A stretch of 64,000 nucleotides of DNA from JAICMB01 sp963802915 (GTDB lineage: Bacteria; Acidobacteriota; Terriglobia; Bryobacterales; Bryobacteraceae). Made by a program: the position numbers and the translations under genes. Positions 41,874-51,871 of the stretch are shown here, piece after piece (position 1 is the first letter of the stretch; each line of letters begins with the position of its first letter). Location: the NCBI GenBank assembly GCA_963802915.1, contig CAWDKQ010000008.1, positions 124,001 to 188,000 on the forward strand, read 5' to 3'. The notes beneath the pieces were generated by a model. The model was given only the letters and a program-made list of their open reading frames with translations, made no database searches and was not told where the DNA came from.

Positions 41874-43646
41874 ATGCGCCGCAACCTGTTCGTTACCTCC
41901 GCTGTTATGCTCGCCGCTATGCCTCAATTCGCCACTTCCCAGGCTCCTAGCTCGGTGGCCTCGCGTGTAGCCGCCCAGAATGCCCTCTTTGAGGATGCGT
42001 GGCAGGCCAGCCTCAAGATGAATCCCACTCTTGCGACCGCCATTGGCGACTACCGCTACAACGACCAACTAGGCGACTACTCACTCGCCGCCCCCGCGAC
42101 GCGCCACCAGCGTGACCTTACCGACTTGGCCCGCATCAAGGGCATCGATCCTTCCGGTTTCTCCGAACAGGACCTAATCTCCCACGACCTGTTCCTCCGC
42201 CAGCTTCAAGAGCGCGTCGAGGACTACGACCTCAAAGAGTTCGAGATGCCCCTTAGCGCATCCGGAGGTGGCGGGGGCATCCATGTCAACCTCGCTGACC
42301 TTTCTCATTCCATGCCATTCGACTCCGTCAAGCACTACGAGGACTACATCTCTCGCCTCCACCAGATCCCTCGGGCCTTAATCCAAACCGAGGAAGTCCT
42401 GCGCGCCGGAGTGAACGATCACCTCGTCCCCGTCCGATTCATCGCCGAGAAGATTCCCGGCCAGGCTGAAGGCGTGATCGCTTCCAACCCCTTCATCCTC
42501 CCCCTCAAAAAATTCCCCGCCAGCTTCTCCGACGCCGACAGGAATCGCCTTACCGAACAAATCACCTCAACCGTCAACAACGAGGTCTTTCCTGCCTACA
42601 AGCAGTTCGCCGCCTTCATCAAGGCGGACTACATCCCCTACACCCGAACCACGCTCTCTATCAACTCCCTTGGCGGCGGCAAACGCCGGTACCAGACCAC
42701 TCTCCGCCGCTACACCACAACTAACCTCACGGCCGCCCAGATCCACGAGATCGGCCTGAAAGAGGTCGATCGCATCACCGCGGAGATGGCCGCCCTCGCC
42801 AAGGCCAACGGCTATAAGGACCTCGCCACCTTCCGCGACCACATCGAAAACGACCCCAAGTATCGGTGCGTATCCGCTGAAGCCATCGTCGAAGACTTCC
42901 GCAAATACATCGACCAGATGCAGCCCCATCTGCCTGAGCTCTTCAATCTGCTGCCCAAGACCGCAGTGACCGTCGAGCCCATTCCTCCTTTCCAGGCCGC
43001 CGCCGCAACCCACTATCAGGCCGGAACCCCGGACGGAAAGCGTCCCGGCCGCGTCTCCGTTGCGGTCTCCGACCCCACCCACCGCAGCTACATCAACGAC
43101 GAGGCTGTCGCCTATCATGAGGGCGTCCCTGGGCATCACCTTCAGATCACCATCGAGCAGTCCCTCACCGGCCTCCCTGAGTTCCGCAAGCACGGCGGAA
43201 ACTCTGCCTACATCGAAGGATGGGGACTCTACGCCGAGGAACTTGGCAAGGAGATCGGCTTCTACCGGGACCCGGGCTCGGACTACGGCCGCCTTCGTTC
43301 GGAACTGTTCCGGGCGGTGCGTCTGGTTGTAGACACGGGCATTCACGACATGGACTGGAGCCGCGATCAGGTCGTGGAGTACATGCGTAACTCCCATGCC
43401 ATTGACGAACCAACGATCCAGGCTGAGACCGACCGCTACATCTCCGGACCCGGCCAAGCTTGCAGTTACAAGCTCGGCCAGCTCAAGATCCGCGAGCTAC
43501 GCGGACGCGCCAAACAGCAGCTAGGCGCGAAGTTCGACCTCAAGACTTTCCATGACGAGATCCTCTCTGGCGGCGCCCTCCCGCTCGATATGCTCGACGC
43601 TCGCATCAACCGCTGGATCAAAGCCAAGGCGGCGGCCAACAACTGA
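41874..43646 (+). CDS. DUF885-family secreted zinc peptidase-like protein
   Basis: 590 residues. The signal peptide (LFVTSAVMLAAMPQFATSQ) is followed by a long helical region and, near 430, the metal motif YHEGVPGHHLQI with EGWGLYAEELG about 35 residues later, the DUF885 pattern of M32-like enzymes. It is expected to hydrolyse peptides or dipeptides in the periplasm. The N-terminal sequence and full-length homology fit the family length of about 590. The gene is rich in codons ending in C. Confidence 0.9.
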   Translation: MRRNLFVTSAVMLAAMPQFATSQAPSSVASRVAAQNALFEDAWQASLKMNPTLATAIGDYRYNDQLGDYSLAAPATRHQRDLTDLARIKGIDPSGFSEQDLISHDLFLRQLQERVEDYDLKEFEMPLSASGGGGGIHVNLADLSHSMPFDSVKHYEDYISRLHQIPRALIQTEEVLRAGVNDHLVPVRFIAEKIPGQAEGVIASNPFILPLKKFPASFSDADRNRLTEQITSTVNNEVFPAYKQFAAFIKADYIPYTRTTLSINSLGGGKRRYQTTLRRYTTTNLTAAQIHEIGLKEVDRITAEMAALAKANGYKDLATFRDHIENDPKYRCVSAEAIVEDFRKYIDQMQPHLPELFNLLPKTAVTVEPIPPFQAAAATHYQAGTPDGKRPGRVSVAVSDPTHRSYINDEAVAYHEGVPGHHLQITIEQSLTGLPEFRKHGGNSAYIEGWGLYAEELGKEIGFYRDPGSDYGRLRSELFRAVRLVVDTGIHDMDWSRDQVVEYMRNSHAIDEPTIQAETDRYISGPGQACSYKLGQLKIRELRGRAKQQLGAKFDLKTFHDEILSGGALPLDMLDARINRWIKAKAAANN

Positions 43647-43724
43647 CTTCCGTCCCTTGTTCCCATGTCTCGCCAGAAGAGACAAAGCGTGGACGGGGTG
43701 GTGCGGGCGTGGTAAAGCCGAGTC

Positions 43725-43927
43725 ACCCGCTCATAGGTTCCATAGAAACGGCGTCCGAGTCCGCCAGGATGTCAGCCCGACCGAGAAGTACCTGGATGGA
43801 GCGAATATCGCGCCCGCTTCGAGAAGGTGCGTCGCATAGCTATGACGCAGCGTATGAGGCGTGATGGGTTTGGAGATTCCGGCGCGCCTGGTCGCGCTTG
43901 CCTTTGCCTCAGAGTATTTATAATTTG
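43725..43927 (-). pseudogene. Tyrosine recombinase/integrase relic
   Basis: The minus strand encodes RRAGISKPITPHTLRHSYATHLLEAG, the HxLRH active-site box of phage/XerD-type recombinases. One frame later it continues DIRSIQVLLGRADI, the next conserved block, so one base is missing at the junction (expected GCGGAT for observed GCGAT). No start, no N-terminal domain and no Tyr nucleophile are left. It starts immediately after the selenoprotein stop. Confidence 0.75.
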
Positions 43928-45262
43928 TTACACAAGAGCCAACTGCTCTTCACTTGGCTCCGCTCAACAATACCAGGGCTCATCCATATAAGGAATGGCG
44001 GCCCGGGGAATCAGGCTCACGTCGTCAAACGGGATCTCGTCCGACACCATTGACCAGAGTTTCCGAAAAGCCCATCGCCGCGTCGCATGCTTCTTTCCCG
44101 CAATGCGCATCGCTTGAGATGCCATCTCGTCAACTGCAGGATCGGGATGCTTCCAGCGATAAAGCAATGCCGCCTGATCGTAACCCTGAATGAGGGTCCG
44201 AACTTCCGGCAACTCCAGCATTCTCGAACCGGCCGGGATCAGGAGTCGTAGCGCAAGCTGGATTGGAGTCACATTCTCGATGAGATCGAGATTGGCGATC
44301 GATTCGAGCAATTCGCGATAGCTCTCGCGCGTAGTCCAGGGCGTAAACGCAATAAAAGTCGGAGTGAGCGTCAGCCCGATTTCGCGAAGCAGATGGACGG
44401 CCGCGATAAAATCCGCCCTGGTGTGATCCTTGTCCAGCTTCTGCAATACGTCGTCGTCCACCGATTCAACAGCGCTCGTGATAAAAAGGCAACCGGTGTG
44501 CTTCAGCGTTTCCAACTCACGCCTGTTCTTGAGTAGATGCTCGATTTTGATAGTGGCATCGTACGTCACTCCGGGAAACTCGTCATGTAGCGCTTCGACG
44601 ATGTTGATGGCGTGCGTGGGGCCATTGAAAAAATCCGGATCGCCGAAAGTAATGTGTTGCGCACCCGCCGCGACTTGTTGACGAATATCATCGAGCACCA
44701 CGTCGCGCTGCACGACGCGAAATGTCCCGTTGTATATCGGAACCACCGGACAGTGGCGGCATAGATGCTTGCAGCCCCGGCTGGCCTCGGTATAGCCCGC
44801 GACTCGCGATTCTCCGTTGAGCTGGAGATGGGCGTATTTTTGAAGCGGTGGTAGCGTCGAGCGATCGGGCGTCGTGAATCGCAGCCGATCGAGCGGGATC
44901 AGCGTCCTATCCCGTAGCGATGCCAGCTCGGATTCAAACTCGCCGCCGATAATCGCCCGCACCCCGAGCGATCGAAGATAATCTTCGTTTAACGGCGCGT
45001 AAAGGCCGAAGCAACAGAGTTCGGCGCTGGGATTGATTTTTCTAACCCTCGCGATCGCGGGGACGGCCAGTCGTGTAGCCGTGTGCATGGGCAGGTAAAA
45101 GGCGACCATGTCCGCATCCCGAACGGCCTGCTCGGGAAGGCTCTGGATTGAAAGATCGGCGCAGGTGACTTCGTGCCCGGCCCTCTTCAGCCAAGCCGCC
45201 GGGGAAGCGAGGCCAAAAGGCTGGCGTCCCATTTCATACGTAGAGATGAGAACTACCCGCAC
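43928..45262 (-). CDS. B12-binding/radical SAM protein with probable Sec (CUAEP tail)
   Basis: 444 residues if UGA at 43966-43964 is read as selenocysteine (residue 433); 432 if it stops there. The N-terminal cobalamin-binding-like domain (about 1-125) is followed by the radical SAM core with SRGCKHLCRHC (Cys164, Cys168, Cys171). The C-terminus runs DEPWYC-Sec-AEPSEEQLALV, then TAA. CUAEP/CCAEP tails are a known radical SAM family name as I recall. A hairpin suitable for Sec insertion follows the UGA. The start is GTG 45262, 3 bp after the EthD-like gene. The substrate is unknown. Confidence 0.8.
43934..43960 (-). promoter_or_regulatory. Candidate bacterial SECIS hairpin
   Basis: Right after the UGA, AAGAGC (43950-43945) pairs with GCTCTT (43939-43934) over a 5-nt loop AGTTG, beginning 13 nt past the codon; the loop has G in its first two positions. 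A second possible stem GAGCCAA/TTGGCTC (43960-43954 with 43942-43936) overlaps it. Distance and loop fit a bacterial SECIS as I know it. Confidence 0.55.
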
Positions 45263-45265
45263 GCT

Positions 45266-45601
45266 TTACCAATACACGAAAGTTTCATCCGTGCAGATCA
45301 GCATGATAGGCGGACCGCCGGTAGAAATCTTGACTGCATGCGCGATCACTTGCTTGCCCGCATCCGACTCGGCCGCCTTGTTCAGATCGTCCATCGTCGA
45401 GAAATGGACCTCGGCCATGCGATAGGCAGAGACCTTTCCTTGAGGCGACGAGAGCACCTTGGTGAGGACCAGACGCGTGATGCCTTTCATCTTGTCCTCC
45501 ACCATCGGGATGTGCTCTTGAGTATAGGCCCGCTCAAATTCCGACTCGTCGGTCGGGCGAGGATAGATGACGACGATCTTAACGCTGGTTGTTCCGGCCA
45601 T
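45266..45601 (-). CDS. EthD-domain protein
   Basis: 111 residues starting MAGTTSVKIVVIYPRPTD. The ferredoxin-like EthD fold is indicated by EHIPMVEDKMKGITRL and the beta strands at each end. It acts in the cytoplasm; small EthD proteins are catalytic or ligand-binding subunits of oxidative or unknown pathways. It directly abuts the NmrA-like gene (no gap) and precedes the radical SAM gene by 3 bp, so the three are one operon. Confidence 0.82.
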   Translation of the reverse strand: MAGTTSVKIVVIYPRPTDESEFERAYTQEHIPMVEDKMKGITRLVLTKVLSSPQGKVSAYRMAEVHFSTMDDLNKAAESDAGKQVIAHAVKISTGGPPIMLICTDETFVYW

Positions 45602-46525
45602 TCACGCTCCTGGGGTCATGTTATCAAGGTTGACTTCATCCATGATTTCAGCCACCCGATCGCGTCCCTCGCGTCCGAACAGGGGCGCATAGTCGCGAGC
45701 AAACTCCAGGAAAGTGGTGGGATCTTTTCTTGCGATCTTGGGTACGGTATCGGCGATCTCGATGTGGCTATTGAACTTCCAACTTGCATATAGTTCCAGG
45801 ATCCCGTCCGCATTCCATTCCGGAAGGCCTGCATCGATCAATGCTTTTCGGGTCGTTTCGGGAGGAACGTCGTCATACTCCACCGGCTTGCCGAGGACAA
45901 ATGATAATTGCTCGGCTACATCGGCGTAAGACAACGCCTCGCCACCGGTGACCTCGTACTCCTTCCCAGCATGTCCGTGTTCCTCTAGTACCTCCGCGGC
46001 GACCGCGGCGATATCGCGTACATCCACAAAGCTGATTCGTCCATCCCCCATCGGCGCATAAATCTTGCCCTGGTGAATGATGCTCTCCCTGAAATTCAGG
46101 AAGTTCTGCATGAACGAGTTCGGACGCAGGATGGTATACGGAAGGTCGGTGTCCCGCAGGTAACGCTCGATCTCTCCTTGAGCTCGGAGGAAGCGGACCG
46201 GAGAATCAGGACCCGCACCCATAGCTGAGAGCTTGACGAGGTGTTTGACGTCGGGCCGGTCCGCCGCGCTAATGAAGCTTTTCTCGATCTCTACCTGATG
46301 CTCAGTAGACGGCGTCAACAGGAAAACTTTATTCACGCCCTTGAAGAGCCCGTCGAAGACGGCTCTGTCCGCCATGTCGCCTTCGAAGATTTCTACGCCG
46401 GGGAGCGCGATAGAAGCTGCTTTTTTGTGATCGTGCACCAGGACGCGGATAGGTTCTTCCGGACGCGCCAATAACTTCACCAATTCGCGGCCTACTGTTC
46501 CGGTGGCGCCGGTGATTAGAATCAT
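45602..46525 (-). CDS. NmrA-like NAD(P)-binding protein
   Basis: 307 residues. LITGATGTVGRELVKLLA (residues 3-20) is the dinucleotide-binding motif, and LRPNSFMQNFLNF and VDVRDIAAVAAEVLEE are atypical-SDR features (QorB/NmrA group). It probably senses redox state or reduces quinone-like substrates; a substrate cannot be assigned. It heads the operon with EthD and the radical SAM protein. Confidence 0.85.
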   Translation of the reverse strand: MILITGATGTVGRELVKLLARPEEPIRVLVHDHKKAASIALPGVEIFEGDMADRAVFDGLFKGVNKVFLLTPSTEHQVEIEKSFISAADRPDVKHLVKLSAMGAGPDSPVRFLRAQGEIERYLRDTDLPYTILRPNSFMQNFLNFRESIIHQGKIYAPMGDGRISFVDVRDIAAVAAEVLEEHGHAGKEYEVTGGEALSYADVAEQLSFVLGKPVEYDDVPPETTRKALIDAGLPEWNADGILELYASWKFNSHIEIADTVPKIARKDPTTFLEFARDYAPLFGREGRDRVAEIMDEVNLDNMTPGA

Positions 46526-46604
46526 TTTGTCTCCTTTGCTGGCAAGGCCGCTTCCTGTTCGGTCACGGCTCGCTAACTAGATGCATACTGATGTAAAAAG
46601 ATTG

Positions 46605-46982
46605 CTAGCGTCGGCCGACAACATATTGTCCGTAGCGCCGGTTGAAAATCATATCGGCATCGTCGGAAAAGAGAACCCAGAGGCTGTAGAACCCCACGAG
46701 CGTTCCGAGAGGCAGGTTCAGTAGCTGAAAAACCGCAAGCAGAATTCCGGATACGCGAGCCCATCCATGAAAGCCCAACAACGCAAGTCCGATCACGATG
46801 CTTGGAATCGCCAGCAGCAGCATGATCCAAAGCCAGACGGTCACCACCAGCGTCTGAATCGACAGATAGACGGCGATGGTAAGAGGACCACCGAAGAACA
46901 AAAACTGGAAGAGTGCGATGAGACCGCTAAAGGCTCCCACCGCGATGTTTAACAACCCCACGATCCTGACATGATGTTCCAA
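46605..46982 (-). CDS. Small four-helix membrane protein
   Basis: 125 residues with four hydrophobic segments (about 5-27, 36-62, 62-80 and 85-108) and a short cytosolic end DADMIFNRRYGQYVVGRR. No motif is recognised. The ATG abuts the stop of the triple-repeat gene (no gap), so the two are co-transcribed. The product may help anchor or export that neighbour, but this is inference. Confidence 0.62.
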   Translation of the reverse strand: MEHHVRIVGLLNIAVGAFSGLIALFQFLFFGGPLTIAVYLSIQTLVVTVWLWIMLLLAIPSIVIGLALLGFHGWARVSGILLAVFQLLNLPLGTLVGFYSLWVLFSDDADMIFNRRYGQYVVGRR

Positions 46983-48005
46983 TTACCAGTCCACCTCGAT
47001 CGTGTAGGCATCGGACCCGTTCCCGGGGTCCAGTATTTCGAACACCAGTTGATAACCATTGCGATCGCTCGGATTCTCAACAATCGTAACCGTTCCGCGT
47101 CCCTGGATCTTCTTGATCGTCGGTTTGAGGTCGGATCGCGAAGGAAGAGGTTGATCGAACGCGGTCGTTTCGGAAGACACCGCCCCGCCGCTGAGCGGTT
47201 CCGAAAACGCTACTCCTCCCTTAAGGGTGACGCGCACGTGGCCTCCGACGCGGCCGGACCACGTCATCCCCCTTTGCTCGGCGAGCGGTTCGGCATCGGA
47301 GACGGTTGGAGATGTCCAGATGAGCGTGAATGAGTAGTCGCCGGCGCCGGGTTGAGGATCGCGAATCCTTACGCGCGCCGCAAATCCGTTACTTTCGTTC
47401 GGCTGTTGGATGAGCTTGACCTCACCGCGGCCATCCACGTCTTGCAAGCTGACCCGGACGTCGCGCCCGGGAAGCGGCCGTTCGAATTTGCAGTGCTCCC
47501 GCATCACTGGGACACCATGAACGGCGTCCGAAGTGCATTTATTGCCGGCGCAGGTGACAACCACTTCATCCTCAACGCGGCCGGACCATTTGACCCGATC
47601 GCGGCTGCGGCTACGGGGAGAATCGTAAGAGTCTCCCGGAGTCCACTCCATGGCGATGGAATAAAAACTGCGTCCAGCTTGCCGATCCTCAATAGCGACG
47701 GTCAACGTGTAGTCGTTGTCGAGGCTAGGTTGCTCCACGATATGGACATAACCGCGGCCTTCCGAAACACGCAAACGCACATCCTGATGATTTGGCGGAA
47801 GCGCGTCGTTGATGCGGTACCGTTCGTTTTCGATAGGTCCACTACCCCGCGTTTCCGTTTTCAGCCGCTTGCCGTGTATATAAAGGAAGGCGGCCCCTTC
47901 GACATCGCCTTGCCAAATCATCTGCGGTTTGGCCTCCTCACCGGCCTGTAGAACGGGGAGCGCGGTTGCGAGCGCCAGCGCGCCCGCTAAGAGTCGCAAC
48001 TGCAT
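46983..48005 (-). CDS. Secreted protein of three 109-residue tandem repeats
   Basis: 340 residues. After a signal peptide (about 1-21) the sequence is three copies of a beta-rich unit with starting Trp at 31, 140 and 249, each ending W about 90 residues later. Shared features are WxG-V, a mid FxxPLP, GRGxVxIxxxP, Nxy-xLxVxIxD and Y-x-W. The second copy has extra Cys pairs. No known domain is recognised. A periplasmic or extracellular site is likely. It is followed by a small membrane protein. Confidence 0.7.
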   Translation of the reverse strand: MQLRLLAGALALATALPVLQAGEEAKPQMIWQGDVEGAAFLYIHGKRLKTETRGSGPIENERYRINDALPPNHQDVRLRVSEGRGYVHIVEQPSLDNDYTLTVAIEDRQAGRSFYSIAMEWTPGDSYDSPRSRSRDRVKWSGRVEDEVVVTCAGNKCTSDAVHGVPVMREHCKFERPLPGRDVRVSLQDVDGRGEVKLIQQPNESNGFAARVRIRDPQPGAGDYSFTLIWTSPTVSDAEPLAEQRGMTWSGRVGGHVRVTLKGGVAFSEPLSGGAVSSETTAFDQPLPSRSDLKPTIKKIQGRGTVTIVENPSDRNGYQLVFEILDPGNGSDAYTIEVDW

Positions 48006-48095
48006 CTGTCCACAACCATTGTACTTGGCAAACGCCTACCCGAAAGAAATACAATATAAACTAGTTGGGTGAAGTAAGCGGGAGCCCAGAAAAAC

Positions 48096-49727
<1,632 letters not shown>

Positions 49728-50146
49728 TCCGTACGGCTACGGGCCCGCTGCTCTTCCAGCGTCCCGTACCAGGGAAGGCCAGCGCCCGTCCAGGGTTATT
49801 ATCGTCGTTCGGCGTGCCGGTGGCATCCAGAATCAATTGGATGGCGCGGAGGCGGGTGGCCGATGGCGTTTTCGGATCCGTCACTAGAGTGCGGATAGCC
49901 TCGATCGCGACCTCGGCGAGAGCGGCGAGTTGCTGATTCGCGTGTTTCATTTCTAATCAATCAGAACCCAACCGCCTGTTGACTCGGCTGTCGTCTACGC
50001 GTAAACGGTAGCAGCCATGGCAAATTCAGCTCGACGATTTTCGTGAACGCAAGCGCGTCCTAGTCGCCTATCGGGAACTTACCTGATTGTTCGCATCGGG
50101 TGAATGCCGGTACAATCATCCCGCCGAGTGGAGTCGGCCGGGAGCA

Positions 50147-50704
50147 ATGTTGAAATCTGCAATCGTCGTGCTGGCCACGGGTGGTTCGAAGCAATTATTG
50201 GAAGTTGAGGGCAAATCCCTCTTGCGCCACGCGGTCGAGGCGGCGTGCGGTTCGGGTTGCAGTCCGGTAGTCGTTGTTCTCGGGCGCCGGGAAATGGAAA
50301 TGCGCGCCGCGCTTGAGGGATTGCGGGTCGAGGTGGTGATCAATCGTCGTTGGATGGAGGGCACGGGCACCTCGATCCAGGCAGGTCTGAACGCACTCTC
50401 CGACTGCGATATCTGCGGTGCGATTCTCGCCTCGGCGGCTCAGCACTCCATCACCGCCGAATACTTGCGCGGCTTGGTCACTACCCATTACGAGAGCCTT
50501 AAGCCGATCGTCGCTTCCAGGTATTCGGGTACTGCTGGAGTCCCGGCGTTCTTTGCACAAGCGTTTTTTCCGCGCTTGATGGCTCTCAAAGCAGACCAGG
50601 GGTGCGGTGGAGTCATCCTGGCGCATGAGGCGGAGGCGTTGCTGGTGGAGTGTCCGGAGGGCACTCCACCGGACGAAGATCGTGTGCGAGTCGCGCGAGG
50701 CTGA
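50147..50704 (+). CDS. Degenerate MocA-like nucleotidyltransferase
   Basis: 185 residues from ATG 50147. The frame resembles MobA/MocA/NTP_transf_3 (KQLLEVEGKSLLRHAVEAA, SGTAGVPAFFAQAFF). The nucleotide-binding loop normally LAAGxSxRxGxPK is shortened to LATGGSK, and the metal Asp position (LCDQP) is ILASAAQ. The protein is therefore probably not active as a transferase, or binds a ligand differently. Molybdenum-cofactor cytidylyl- or guanylyltransferases are the closest functional group. It converges on the gamma-lyase gene (3 bp). Confidence 0.7.
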   Translation: MLKSAIVVLATGGSKQLLEVEGKSLLRHAVEAACGSGCSPVVVVLGRREMEMRAALEGLRVEVVINRRWMEGTGTSIQAGLNALSDCDICGAILASAAQHSITAEYLRGLVTTHYESLKPIVASRYSGTAGVPAFFAQAFFPRLMALKADQGCGGVILAHEAEALLVECPEGTPPDEDRVRVARG

Positions 50705-50707
50705 ATT

Positions 50708-51862
50708 CTACCGTTTCGCCGAAAGCGCCCGATCGAGATCTTCGCGAAGATCCTCGACGTCTTCAATTCCCACCGAAAGCCGGATGAACGTATCGGAAAT
50801 TCCCGCCGCGCTCCGCTGTTCAACCGGTACCGATGCATGCGTCATGATGGCAGGATGCTCTATCAGGCTCTCCACGCCGCCTAGGCTCTCAGCAAGCGCG
50901 AAAACCCGGCACCGCTCCAGCATTGCCCGGGTGGAATCGAGATCGCCTTTCAAATACACCGAAATCATGCCGCCGAACGCGCACATCTGACGCCGTGCAA
51001 GCTCGTGCTGCGGATGCGAAGCGAGACCCGGATAAAGCACGCGGTCGACCGCCGGATGCTGCTCCAGCCAATCGGCGATCTGCTGCGCGTTCTGGCAGTG
51101 CCGCTCCATCCGGACGTGGAGGGTCTTCAGCCCGCGTAAGGCAAGGAACGCATCGAAGGGGCCGGAAATCGCTCCAACAGCGTTTTGTAGGAATGCGAGA
51201 CGTTCCCCGAGCTCAGCGTCTGCTACAACCGCAATCCCCCCAATCATGTCGGAGTGCCCGTTCAGATATTTCGTCGCCGAGTGGACGGAGATATCGAATC
51301 CCGCTTCTAGCGGACGCTGAAGATACGGCGTAGCGAAAGTGTTGTCCGCCACGGCAAGGAGTCCATGCTCGCGAGCAATCGCGCCGACGGCTTTCAAATC
51401 GATCAGCTTCAGCAGCGGATTCGAAGGCGTTTCCACCCATAGCATGCGAGTATTGGGCCGTAGTGCCTCCCGGACTGCTCGCGAATCCGACATGTCTAAA
51501 AACGTAAAATCGAGCCCCGCCGAACGCCGCCGGACGCGTTCGAACAGCCGGAATGTTCCCCCGTATAAATCGTCGCTGGCGATCACATGCGAGCCCGTGT
51601 CGAGCAAGTCGAGAATGGTGGACATAGCCGCCAGGCCGGACGCGAATGCAAAGGCCCGGACGCCGCCCTCGAGATCGGCCACGCAGCGTTCATATGCAAA
51701 CCGCGTCGGATTTTGCGACCGCGAATATTCAAATCCCTTGTGGACGCCGGGACTCGACTGCACATACGTCGACGTAGCGTAAATAGGGGTCATGATGGCG
51801 CCGGTGGAAGGGTCGGGCTCCTGGCCGGCGTGTATGGCGCGCGTTCCGAATCGTTGAGACAT
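50708..51862 (-). CDS. Trans-sulfuration PLP enzyme (cystathionine gamma-lyase/synthase type)
   Basis: 384 residues. The PLP lysine is in SVHSATKYLNGHSD (about 197-210). YSRSQNPTR and EYSRS motifs, WVETPSNPLL and the GGMIS motif are the Cys/Met metabolism PLP family. Next to a cystathionine beta-synthase with 9 bp between, it most likely splits cystathionine to cysteine (gamma-lyase); synthase activity is not excluded. Cytoplasmic. Confidence 0.9.
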   Translation of the reverse strand: MSQRFGTRAIHAGQEPDPSTGAIMTPIYATSTYVQSSPGVHKGFEYSRSQNPTRFAYERCVADLEGGVRAFAFASGLAAMSTILDLLDTGSHVIASDDLYGGTFRLFERVRRRSAGLDFTFLDMSDSRAVREALRPNTRMLWVETPSNPLLKLIDLKAVGAIAREHGLLAVADNTFATPYLQRPLEAGFDISVHSATKYLNGHSDMIGGIAVVADAELGERLAFLQNAVGAISGPFDAFLALRGLKTLHVRMERHCQNAQQIADWLEQHPAVDRVLYPGLASHPQHELARRQMCAFGGMISVYLKGDLDSTRAMLERCRVFALAESLGGVESLIEHPAIMTHASVPVEQRSAAGISDTFIRLSVGIEDVEDLREDLDRALSAKR

Positions 51863-51871
51863 GCGGTTCCC

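Noticed and set aside
42567..43457. 296-residue minus-strand frame, Val/Gly rich
   Set aside because: Antisense to the DUF885 gene; arises from its strong third-position C bias.
43647..43740. Possible intact transposase or attachment site
   Set aside because: Only the recombinase relic was found; no inverted repeats or target duplications.
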